Of a DNA stretch of 64,000 bases, positions 55,803-64,000 are shown piece after piece; the first letter of the stretch is position 1, and each line of letters opens with the position of its first letter. The translations under genes and the position numbers were made by a program. This DNA comes from Scilla litardierei (taxonomy: Eukaryota > Streptophyta > Magnoliopsida > Asparagales > Asparagaceae): assembly GCA_030789695.1 (NCBI GenBank), contig CM061141.1:320418452-320482451 (forward strand). Reading direction: 5' to 3'. Below the pieces are notes generated by a model. The model worked only from the letters and a program-made list of their open reading frames with translations. It was not told the DNA's origin and did not search any database.

Positions 55803-56764
55803 GTGGCACCAGCTAAGGTTTCGGCCGAAACCTCCGGGTTTCGGCCGTTTCGGATCGGTCCCGGAGGGGACCGGTCCGAAACAACGTATCTTGTTTCGGT
55901 TTCGGCCGAAACCGCCCGGTTTCGGCCGGTACCGGCCGATACCTGCCGAAACCGGGCGGTCGCCCGGTTTCGGCCGATACCTGCGAGTAGCAACAACAAA
56001 AAATAGAAAAAAATGAAGAAGAAGAAGAAAAAGAAGAAAATCCAAAAAAACAAAGAAGAAAACAAAAATGAAGAACAAGAAGAGGGGATTCAAAAAAAAG
56101 AAGAAGAAATCAAAGTGAAATGGAAAGAAAAGAGAGAGGGCTTACCTCTTGCCGCCGCCTCCCGATCTCCGCCTTCCCTCTTGCCGCCGCACTCCCTCTT
56201 CACTGCATCTTGCTACAGATAGGTCACACCGATTGGATTGGGGTGTGAGGGCTCTTAATATTTTAAAAAAAGGTCAATGGCAAACTTGTAAATAAAAGAA
56301 ATAGGTTAGCATAAAATGGATACAATGTAGCATACAGAAATTTTGGAGAATTACTATGCAAACAGACCAAACTTATTTACAAATTTGCCATTCAATTCTT
56401 TTGATGCAGAATTGCTATGCAAACAGACCCAACTTATTTACAAATATGTCAATTCAATTCTTTTGATGCAGAATTGCTTTGTGAACAAACCCAGCTTATT
56501 AACAAAATTTGCCATTCGATTCTTTACCTGCAACATATTTAGCAAAATACATTTACAACTACTTCCTATGCATCAATATATATATACACATAAATAGAAA
56601 AATTGTAAAGTATCTCCGATACCGATACCGAAACTACCGATACGGACGATACGAACTATACCGAAACTTGCTTCCAAAACCGTCGAAACGGACGATACCG
56701 ATACCGAAACCTAAATTTTGGGCGGAGGGATACCCTCTCCGAAACCGATACCTAAAACTTTGCT
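55803..56764. mobile_element. hAT-like element with CCGATACCGAAAC subterminal repeats
   Basis: The left part is dense in TTTCGGCCGAAACC / GGCCGATACC words and the right part in CCGATACCGAAAC words, in inverted relation. Ends CCAGCTAAGGTTTCGG and (inverted) CAAAGTTTTAGGTATCGG resemble those of the element at 17855-18450. I could not find a clear 8-bp duplication, so the borders are approximate. The interior is A-rich with a triple direct repeat (56343-56530). No transposase. Confidence 0.6.
56343..56530. repeat. Three tandem copies of a ~63-base unit
   Basis: The words GCAGAATTGCTATGCAAAC, CAACTTATTTACAAAT and CATTCAATTCTTTTGATG recur three times at about 63-base spacing with a few differences. 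The repeat lies within the hAT-like element. Confidence 0.85.
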
Positions 56765-57061
56765 GCAGGAAGGATGCTACAGAGACATGGCTTGGAGGGC
56801 AGACTCGCCGCATGACAGAAGCAGAGATGAGGGAGCAAAGGTCCAAGGACCTTTGCTTTAAGTGTGACGAGAGGTTCACACCAGGGCACCGTTGCACAGG
56901 GAGGCCATGCAGCTGGAGGTTGCCGCAGAGGAGGAAGATGTGGTGGTGATGCTTGACGGAGGTGTGGACAAGGCCGAGCCATGCCCACACTTAGATTAGA
57001 GAAGATTGACGCAATTATCAGACTGCAACCTTGAGGACAAGGTTCGTTTTTTGGGGAGTAA
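56765..57061 (+). pseudogene. gag 3' end fused to pol tail (gag-only element)
   Basis: The frame WLGGQTRRMTEAEMREQ leads into the knuckle CFKCDERFTPGHRC (56853-56894, CX2CX7HXC type). After about 110 further bases the sequence changes to the last codons of pol (CNLEDKVRF) and a GTTTTTTGGGGAG polypurine-like tract before the 3' LTR. The corresponding part of the relative at 8478-15044 holds about 3.4 kb of protease-to-chromodomain sequence, so an internal deletion explains this junction. Confidence 0.85.
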
Positions 57062-57454
57062 TGATGAGGTCCGGATCTACACTAGGCGGAGGCGGCGCGC
57101 GGCACGAGTCGTGGGTCGAGCCCTACTTAACCCGATGGGTGACTTATCTCTTTAGGCGTATTTCTTTAGTGTGTGTTTAGTAACTAGAGGGGCTTATTAG
57201 TCTTTCATTATCTGTTATGTTAGGAAGGGGTTTAAAGCCTACGAGCCAGCCCTAATTTTCTTTTTATCGAAAAACGATCATTTTAGTAGAATTCTTGTTA
57301 GGGTTCGTGTGGGATTAGGCTTGTTCCATCAATACACGCTAGGGAGAGAACCACTCCAGAAGGGATCGTTCTATCTTAATATCAATTTCCACTTTAATTT
57401 TTTTGCTCTTCGTTAAATTCAGATTTGTTATCTTTTTAGAAGAAAATCGTATCA
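57062..57454 (+). repeat. 3' LTR of the gag-only element
   Basis: 393 bases, TGATGAGGTCCGGATC to AAATCGTATCA, about 92 percent like 34975-35365 by eye. Confidence 0.92.
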
Positions 57455-57459
57455 CAATC

Positions 57460-58275
57460 CGAGCTAAAGCCTTAGATTAAGCATCTTTTGAGCCTACATC
57501 AGCGCTGCAAACAAAGACATCCCTAGAACTGACTGAGCACATTGACTTCATCATCCTTAATCCGCTACAGCTTACTAGGCAGGCAGTAGATTTTGTACAC
57601 CTTATCTTTATTGACTCGGTACATTCTTAAGACAGTTTTTCAGCAAATCTTTATTTTATGTCATTTCAAAGTTTGAGGATGCATCTTTAGTAATTAAGAG
57701 ACTATTGATCTCTATCGATTATGCTTTTTGTCATCATTCATCATGTGGTGAAAATTTTGAAACTAAAGAAAATGATAGTGATCGAGTTTTATTTATTTGA
57801 GATTTAGTTAGAATTTTAGCTGTGATTTATTTTTTTATTTGATTTTATCTGTTAGGATTTTAGTAGATATTTTAGTAATTTGGTTTAGTACCACATTGGA
57901 TAAGAGAAGATTTGTTTCTAGTTGTAAACATATAAATAGTCTCCAAACTTATTTTATTTGGCAGTCAACGAATGAAAAAAATTATTTTGAGAAAAAAATC
58001 TCTTGTAAATCTTTCTTATTAGATGTGAGTAAACGTGAGAGAGACTTGACAAAAGGTCCAGATCTACAAATGGATCGCATACTGATTTGTTGAAGTGTGC
58101 GAAGAATGGTTTGGGTAAGAAACTCTCAACATCCCTTATTTATTTAAAATTCCTAAATTTACCAATGTGTTCTTCTATAGTGTTTCTAGTTTTCCGAGTT
58201 AGAACCCTAGATCTATTAGTTTTTCTCAATTTTCCTCTTTAAAACTACCATCCTGCATCAAATGCATTGGAGTAT
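57460..58275. other. Intron sequence with a possible LTR remnant
   Basis: No gene. From about 57849 a TGTTAGGATTTTAG start, a downstream TATAAATAG and an ATCTCTTGTAAATC word look like a copia LTR fragment, but no partner or duplication was found. Confidence 0.35.
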
Positions 58276-59125
58276 ATTATTCACATATGATATTGTTTTG
58301 ATAGATGAGAATAGAAATGGTATACATGCAAAGTTAGAACTTTAAAGAAAAAAATGGGAGACTCGAAGTTTCAAACTTAATAGGAAGATCCATTATACGG
58401 AACACAAGTACATAATGATCATATCATGATAAAACTTGATGTGAAAAGTATATCAATAAGTAAGTAATTTAGGTATCTTAGATCAATTATCTAGAAAGAC
58501 GTAGGGATTGAGGACGACATTGATCATAGAATCAAAATAGGATGGTTGAAATGGAGAGCCACAACAGGAGTGTTGGATGATCAAAATTTACCGTTGTGGC
58601 TATAGGATAAATTTTATATGATGACGATTAAACCAACTTCGTTCAATGATACAGAATGTTGAGCTGTCACCAAGAACATGAACAGAGTATGCATGTGACA
58701 GAGATACGAACAATAATATTATGATGGATGCATGGAAATATGAAAAAGATACAGTAAGAAACATGGATATCCGAGATATCCGAGCGAATGTAATTTTGGT
58801 TCATAGAGAATAAGATGAGATAACATCGATTGAGATGATTTGGTCATATACACAAAATACATATTGATGAGAATCTTAAAAGACGAAATATATGAATGTT
58901 GAGATCAAGAGAAAGCGAGATAAACGGAAGAAAACAAGGATGAAAGTGATAAGAAAAGGATATGAAAAATCTTGATTTGACAGAGTCATGGAAAAGAAAG
59001 TTTTAGATCGTAATGTATGAAAAATGAGTATCCGATATCACAATATAACATTCTTTCTTTCTATTGAGTCTATGAAACCGGTCTTAATTTTTTGGGATGA
59101 AGGCTATGATGATGATGATGACATG
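58276..59125 (+). pseudogene. LINE-1 fragment (reverse transcriptase C-terminal part)
   Basis: Plus-strand reading gives TYDIVLIDENRNGIHAKLEL (the position of the YADDIVLI active box, now damaged), then DIDHRIKIGWLKWRATTGVL, NDTEC and, near the end, LNFFG-like and ATG-repeat sequence (59110-59125) in place of a poly-A tail. The order follows the end of plant L1 ORF2. Many stops are present, and it is 5'-truncated as usual for LINE insertions. A target duplication was not resolved. Confidence 0.8.
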
Positions 59126-59386
59126 TACAAATCTAACACATGTCCAGCATGATACGGCTTCACCATAGAAGTATTTGTGCTACATGAATAAAACTATGTG
59201 CCCTCAGAAAAAGATAAAAAAAATTAAAACTAAAGGCAAGCATCATATGGTTGGGAATAAAAATTACAAATACAAACAATAAAACTGGTAATAATAAAAA
59301 ATGGCATTACCTAACATCAAATAAATATGAATATAAGAATATATATCACAACAAGAGAGAACACTGCACCATAGTAAACAACATAC

Positions 59387-59466
59387 TGGATCAGTTCGGG
59401 TTGAGTTGGTGTATCATCATACCGCTTCTTCAATGACAAAATTTCCCTTAGTCTAATAGCAAGTTC
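59387..59466 (-). CDS. CCDC93: CCDC93-like protein, exon before the giant intron
   Basis: An 80-base exon with acceptor TTGTACAG before it and consensus donor GTATGT after it. It encodes ELAIRLREILSLKKRYDDTP then TQPELI and two bases of a glutamine codon. The third base comes from the exon at 7906-7945. The P-x-x-x-E-L-I-Q-Y motif and the following RFxEL match CCDC93 proteins from animals and plants. No stop or frameshift. The upstream exons should lie at higher coordinates, beyond the right edge or hidden in the sequence to 61598, where I could not find one. Confidence 0.85.
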
Positions 59467-61598
59467 CTGTACAACCATACATTAAAAACATGAATTTGAA
59501 TTTAAAAATAGCAAGTATGCATGCATGCATATTGGGAACAACTTAACATGAATAATGAGAGGATAAAAGTAAAGGGTAGAGAGTTACATATAGATTTTGT
59601 GGAACATTTTTCATTCGTGTCAATGAAACTTAATAAAAATTTTAGAGATTGTTTACCAACATATTTACAAAATGTTCAAAATTAAGATTTTGCATGAAAT
59701 TTTGAGTATGTCAGGTTGCACCCTCATGGAAACCATAGTCATAGTTGAACCCCATGCCTCTAGCCCTCTGCAAGGAGGCTTTACCACTGTGCTACAGTGA
59801 CAGTGTTCAGATATGCATTGGGTTGACACTCTTTGTAATTGGTCCAGGGGAAAACCTTATCAGTAGTTATATTGCTTGCATAAATTAAAAGTTACTTTCT
59901 TACATTCTTTGAATAAGTGAGAAAGCTTAAAAAACTAATCATTCTTCACATACAACATATTCAACAAAGATCTTTATATATTCAGATTTCTTATTCAATT
60001 GTCATTGATACCTAAATAAGAATATTCAGATATTGAGTCAGCCTAAATAAGGGCATTCACTGCGTTGGTTGACACTATTTGTAATTGGTCCAGGGGAAAA
60101 CCTCATCAGTATGTATATTGCTGGCATAAATCAAGAGTTACTTTAGTACATTCTTTGAATAAGTGGGTGAGCTCTTAAAATTAACCCTCCTTCACATACA
60201 ACATATTCAACAAAGATCTTCATATATTCAGTTTTCTTATTCAATTGTCATTGATAATAATAAATAGAATAATGCTTCATAATTTCTCTCCCTAGCCACA
60301 TTTTCTAAGCTGATTCTTTGTCAAAATAAAGTAGGCTAAGAAGCTTTACTCTTCATCAAGGCATCAATCTAAGATTTGGCCAAACTTTCATTGATAGTTC
60401 ATAGTAGTTCACATTTTCTCTATGGAGGCAATAATAGACAAGAGAGAAGTATGCAATGAAGTGTAAAAAGAAAATAGTGTAAAAAGGGCACTTATCTGAT
60501 TGGGTTTCATGCAAACAGGACAAATGTTAATAAAAGAATGGACTTTTATTTTGATGAGAAGGCATCTCCATGGATTAAAGAAGAGTGAGCACACAACATT
60601 TACACCCAGTTCGAACCAATTGAAATAAAAACACCTCAAAAACATTGTGAAAACACCTCAAAAACATTGTAATTTAACAAGTTACGACTTAACTATTCCT
60701 TCACATGCTATGTGCATAAGTAGTCAATAACCAGTTTTCTGAACATCTGGAATGGGATCATACCGGACTGTGTTCTTCTTATCGGTTAGTATACATCAGA
60801 CGATATTATGGATACCGTATCACATAGGATGTTCATAAGGACCATGCATGCATGCGTGAATATATATGTGTGAATATATATGTATGTATGTATATGTGTG
60901 CGTGCGTGCGCACGCATGTATGTGTGTGTACGCACGTGCATGTATAACTAAATGGTAGTAACAACAACCTAGATGTAAATAGAGACAAATAGCAGTGAAT
61001 AAAAAATATACTGCCTACAAAGCGATAAAATAGATCACGAATAGAAAAAATATTAAAAGGAATTTCAATTTGACTCATTACTTATATAGCGTAAAAATTT
61101 AGGACTACTGCTTGGCATTAGATGAATGAAAGAAACATTAAAGATGAAATCATATCCCATACCTTTAAGAATTCAACAGATTCAACAAGAAGCAGTCATA
61201 TCTAGCAAGCACCATCCTCCTAACTTGTCAATTGAAGATGGAAAAGGGGGATAAGAAAGAAGGAGAACAAAGAGGAAAGAAGAAGAAAGAGGAAGGCGAA
61301 AGAAGGCAAAAGTGGACAAGGCAACATCAGTGCAACCAATAAGAACAACATCGAGAAAGGGAAGAAAAAGGAAAAATGAAGAAGCAAGAAAAGAGAGAAG
61401 AGAAGGTGGAGCCAGCGGCAACAACCACGTGTGGGAGAAAAATATGAAGAATAATAATAATAAAGAAGAAACAAGGCAGCAACAACAACAATAACAACAA
61501 AGAGAGCAATAGCAGCTACTTGAGCACAATAAAGAAAAAGGAAAGAGCAAGAAGAAATGATGAGAATTGCAATCATTTTCATGCACCTTATGTATAAT
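59467..61598. other. Upstream intron of the CCDC93-like gene, repeats only
   Basis: It contains a diverged direct duplication of about 195 bases with 246-base period (59821-60015 and 60067-60260), a TATG/GCGTGC microsatellite (60840-60950), and a purine-rich GAAGAAAGAGG tract with CAA repeats (about 61242-61560). No exon or transposon gene is recognised. Cysteine- and leucine-rich frames over the purine tract are artefacts. Confidence 0.5.
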
Positions 61599-63041
61599 TG
61601 ATAGGAAATTTTAGGGTTTGGTGGGATAAAATTTAGTTTTTATAGATAATAATAGGATTACAATGATAGTTGGTCTCAATTTGAGAGGAGGACCGCTCCC
61701 CTAGCTTTTGATTCGAGATAAAAGCCTAACTCTACCAAGATCTAACCTAATCTACTCTTAATATCTTCTCTTCTCAATAATATTTTTCAAATTCAACATA
61801 AGAACCATAGCACTAGACCCCTCCTATATATAATGGACGGATTTGTCCAGAATTACAAGATTGCCCTTGAAGCCCCAAATTATAAAATAGCCACTAGTTG
61901 TGGCCGCACCTCCTTTCTAACATTATCACGTCCCCAGAGAACCAACTTGTTCTCAAGATGGTGTCATAAAACATGTGGACACGCTATTCCAAATGGGGGT
62001 GCTCGTCCCCTCCTGGCTCCTCATCTTTAGTAACTGCGCCTTCATCTTCTTCGAAAACCAATACATGTAGAGCACGATCCCAATAATGATGTCCCGATCC
62101 GAACCTCTCGTCACATTGGAAACATAACCCCCTTGACACGCCTATCCAAGATTTCCTTCTCTGTGAGATGCTTAAACTTGTTGTCTGATGGAGGCTACTC
62201 TTCATTTGAACTATCTAACCTGCTGCTAGCTGAGACTTTTGTACTTCTAGTGGCACTGGGGGAGGAAGACCACGTTCATTGCTACCTTGATAGCTCGCTT
62301 TGCACGGGTCATGCCCTCTATCATTTGTGCCAGCTCTATAGCCTCTCCAAGCCATCTTGATCTCGGTACACGTAACTCAGCTATGATGTTGGTCGTAAGG
62401 CCTCATGAAACTCCACTCTGGCACATCTTCAGGAATCCCTCTTGCGCAGCAGCCAGAGAGCATCTCGAAGTGCTCCCAATAGTCTCTGACGATGTCGTCT
62501 TGCTTGAGTGCAAGGAGCTACTCATGCAAATTTCCTCACTGGGTGTCTCTGAATCTGTCCAACATCAGCCCTTGAACTCCTTCCAAGACCACACAGGTTG
62601 CCTTTGTTTCTTCCACTAGAAACAGGACAATGCCAGTCCTTCCAAGCAAATGCAAACTACCTGCAACTTCTCCTCCTCCGTTGGGTGGTTCATTGTAAAA
62701 TATCTCTTGACACTGTAAACTCACACATACCGATCCACCCTTTCAAATATCGACATCTTTAGCTTTCAAGCCCTGCTCTCATGGCTAAATACATGCCCTG
62801 CTCTTTTCCTAGGATGGTCGAAATGAAATTGCTAATAGGCATTCTGCTACATACCAAAATGTCCAAAATGGGCTCTTGCCCTACAATCGTCCTCCAAATC
62901 AACCCCTAACCAATCAAGATCTCTGCCATGCCCACGAAGCCATGATAGGTGTTCCAGTAATTGGCGAGTCCCCCACCAGGCCTTCGTTCGTAGATTGATG
63001 TCGACATCCTCCTCAAGCCTCACTCTGTTGTCCCATGAGCC
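61599..63041 (-). mobile_element. Second gag-only Reina-like element, 5' end cut off
   Basis: The 3' LTR at 61599-61928 (330 bases; as read on plus, TGATAGGAAATT to CTAACATTATCA) is preceded on the minus strand by a GAGAACAAGTTGG pol-tail-like word and a CTCTGGGGACG polypurine tract, then almost directly by the end of gag. No protease, reverse transcriptase or integrase lies between. The gag continues to about 63041, where another LTR begins, so the 5' part is lost or displaced. Confidence 0.75.
62010..63041 (-). pseudogene. gag of the second gag-only element
   Basis: Minus-strand pieces: a damaged knuckle CFQCDERFGSGHHY (last cysteine changed to tyrosine) at about 62104-62145, an EEDEGAVTKDEEPGGDEHPHLE-like acidic tail, and the capsid fragment EETKATCVVLEGVQGLMLDRF near 62540-62640, matching the W-x-x-F-K-G-L-M-L-D-R-F region of Reina-like gag. 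Reading frames change often. The linker-like part from about 62850 to 63041 is not certain. Confidence 0.7.
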
Positions 63042-63393
63042 TGATGCAGTTCGGAAATTGGCCCACATTGGCATTTTGAGAAATTCAGATATTTTGTAAT
63101 GGTTTCGATTTAAAACCTATAGCGGTCCCTAGGAGGGGTATGCGAGTTTTGTTGAGTAATTCCTCTAGTTTATTTCTTTAGTTCCTATATAAATTGTAGT
63201 ATGAATTTCCCCATTTCCCTTATATTAATCCCTAGCTAGTCGTTCTATCAATTCGTAGTCGTTAATTAGCGAGTAGCATATCTTGTAGTCATTATTCTAT
63301 ATTTTCAGATCTGATTCCATAATAAAAATCCTATTTTATCGTTCTTTCCACCTAAAATCCCCTTTTATTGCCAAACTCTAGTGAATCGTATTA
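63042..63393 (+). repeat. 5' LTR of a Reina-like element running off the window
   Basis: TGATGCAGTTCGG to GTGAATCGTATTA (the usual CA end is mutated to TA), followed by the PBS TGGTATTAGAGC (63397-63408). Start and length (352 bases) parallel the other Reina-like LTRs here. The target duplication cannot be checked because the 3' end is outside. Confidence 0.7.
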
Positions 63394-63417
63394 ATTTGGT
63401 ATTAGAGCAGTAGATCC

Positions 63418-64000
63418 ATGTTGACGACGCGAACCAATGATGCAAAATTGACGCGAGGATTGAGAGGATGTGGGATTGACTTGTTGGAAGAGAGGATGGA
63501 TAAATTCAAGAGCAAAATTGAAGAAGAGTTCCAAGGGTTGAAGAAGGAATGCGGAAGATCAATTGGAACGACGTTTCGCATAAATGACAGAGATGATCCA
63601 ACAAAATTCAGCGACAAACGCGTCTCAGATGATGCAAAATTTGACGGCGATGATAGAAAAGCTCGGTCCAAGCAAAAAGGAGGCACCTTTGACGAGGAAG
63701 GGAAAATGATGTTTTTGACGAAGGTTTCTCGAAGACGTCGAAGACGAAGGTACCCACGCAATCAATCATCGAAACACGGCCGATTTGGAGGAATGGGAGG
63801 CTTTTCCGGCCACTACCCCAACTCGGGTGTGTGCCAACCTCCAGAGGGGGCTGACAGCCCCTCCGGCAACCTGGAGAAGGGCCGCCGAACCCCCAGAAGG
63901 GTCGGCAATTGCCGCCCGCCGAACATGTGGCTTCGACAGCCCCAGGCACCACCGATGGTGGCCCGTCGGCCTAGATCTGGGGCCGGCAAGCCCCACCCCC
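63418..64000 (+). pseudogene. gag 5' part of the right-edge Reina-like element
   Basis: ATG at 63418 after the PBS begins a coiled-coil-like N terminus (MLTTRTNDAKLTRGLRGCG), then a lysine/glutamate-rich stretch with frame changes. From about 63830 a GC-rich part with CCAACCTCCAGAGGGGG / GGAGAAGGGCCGCC words follows, corresponding to the palindromic linker array of the other gag genes. Cut by the window end. Confidence 0.65.

Larger units (their letters stand above)
34975..57454 (+). mobile_element. Gag-only (pol-less) Reina-like LTR element hosting nested insertions
   Basis: LTRs 34975-35365 and 57062-57454 are flanked by a perfect 5-bp duplication CAATC (34970-34974, 57455-57459). After removal of the three insertions (36648-46476, 46732-55746, about 55803-56764) the element is only about 2.7 kb: LTR, PBS, gag with zinc knuckle, then directly the last codons of pol (CNLEDKVRF, about 57021-57056) and the 3' LTR. 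Protease, reverse transcriptase, RNase H and integrase are all absent. It fits the published TR-GAG type of non-autonomous element. LTR divergence is about 8 percent by my count, making it the oldest layer of this nest. Confidence 0.9.
7946..59386 (-). other. CCDC93: Giant (about 51.4 kb) intron of the CCDC93-like gene
   Basis: The donor is GTATGT (59381-59386) and the acceptor GCTTAG (7946-7951). The flanking exons are consecutive in the protein and in the correct order and strand. The intron holds nearly all mobile elements described here, in both orientations and several layers deep. Seen: splice sites and exons are intact. Inferred: the gene is still transcribed and spliced across this distance. 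An alternative is that the gene copy is broken or that the assembly joined distant pieces, but the phase match makes a real intron more likely. Confidence 0.8.

Noticed and set aside
61182..61586. Cysteine- and leucine-rich minus-strand frames
   Set aside because: Translation of a purine-rich simple-sequence tract.
1..64000. Bacterial or phage origin of the window
   Set aside because: Introns, plant-type LTR retrotransposons, NUMTs and the lack of dense operons all point to plant nuclear DNA.

Overview
This window is plant nuclear DNA, from an angiosperm. It contains Ty3/gypsy chromoviruses, Tat-like gypsy and Ty1/copia elements, a LARD, a TRIM, hAT and Mutator-like non-autonomous transposons, a LINE-1 fragment and organelle-derived inserts. 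Most long open frames are broken retrotransposon genes. I see no bacterial features, rRNA, tRNA or CRISPR.

The one host gene I can support lies on the minus strand and is the plant homologue of CCDC93, a coiled-coil subunit of the endosomal COMMD/CCDC22/CCDC93 (Commander) complex. Three consecutive exons are visible: 59387-59466, 7906-7945 and 7715-7822. The first and second exons are adjacent in the protein, and canonical splice sites join them across an intron of about 51.4 kb (7946-59386). Almost the whole window is therefore the inside of one giant intron filled with nested transposons.

Left of the exons (1-5271): decayed minus-strand gypsy gag and Tat-type integrase pieces, a 1,380-bp solo LTR with a perfect 5-bp target duplication (2002-3381), NUMT-like pieces of mitochondrial rps4 and atp6 (3656-4481), and a gypsy 5' LTR with gag remnants (4495-5271).

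Inside the intron: (i) a complete but decayed Reina-like chromovirus, 8478-15044, with a hAT element in its 3' LTR; (ii) a decayed copia element, 15541-20970, interrupted by a foldback transposon and an LTR-like block; (iii) tandem LTR/PPT-like units, 21236-22120; (iv) a second copia, 23030-29014, split by a hAT element; (v) a Tat-like gypsy, 29015-33270; (vi) a 252-bp TRIM/SMART, 34015-34266; (vii) a gag-only, pol-less Reina-like element, 34975-57454, which itself holds a very young Tekay-type chromovirus (36648-46476, 2,500-bp LTRs with one visible difference), a 9-kb non-coding LARD (46732-55746) and a hAT-like insert; (viii) a LINE-1 fragment, 58276-59125. Right of the upstream exon (59467-64000) come intron sequence, a second pol-less gag element and the start of another gypsy element.

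The most notable signals are: the giant CCDC93 intron; two GT-AG, T-rich, intron-like interruptions in the gag-pol of the young Tekay element, each of which restores the conserved frame when removed; matching leader and polypurine regions that tie the LARD to the Tekay lineage; and recurrent gag-only derivatives carrying GC-rich palindromic arrays inside gag.
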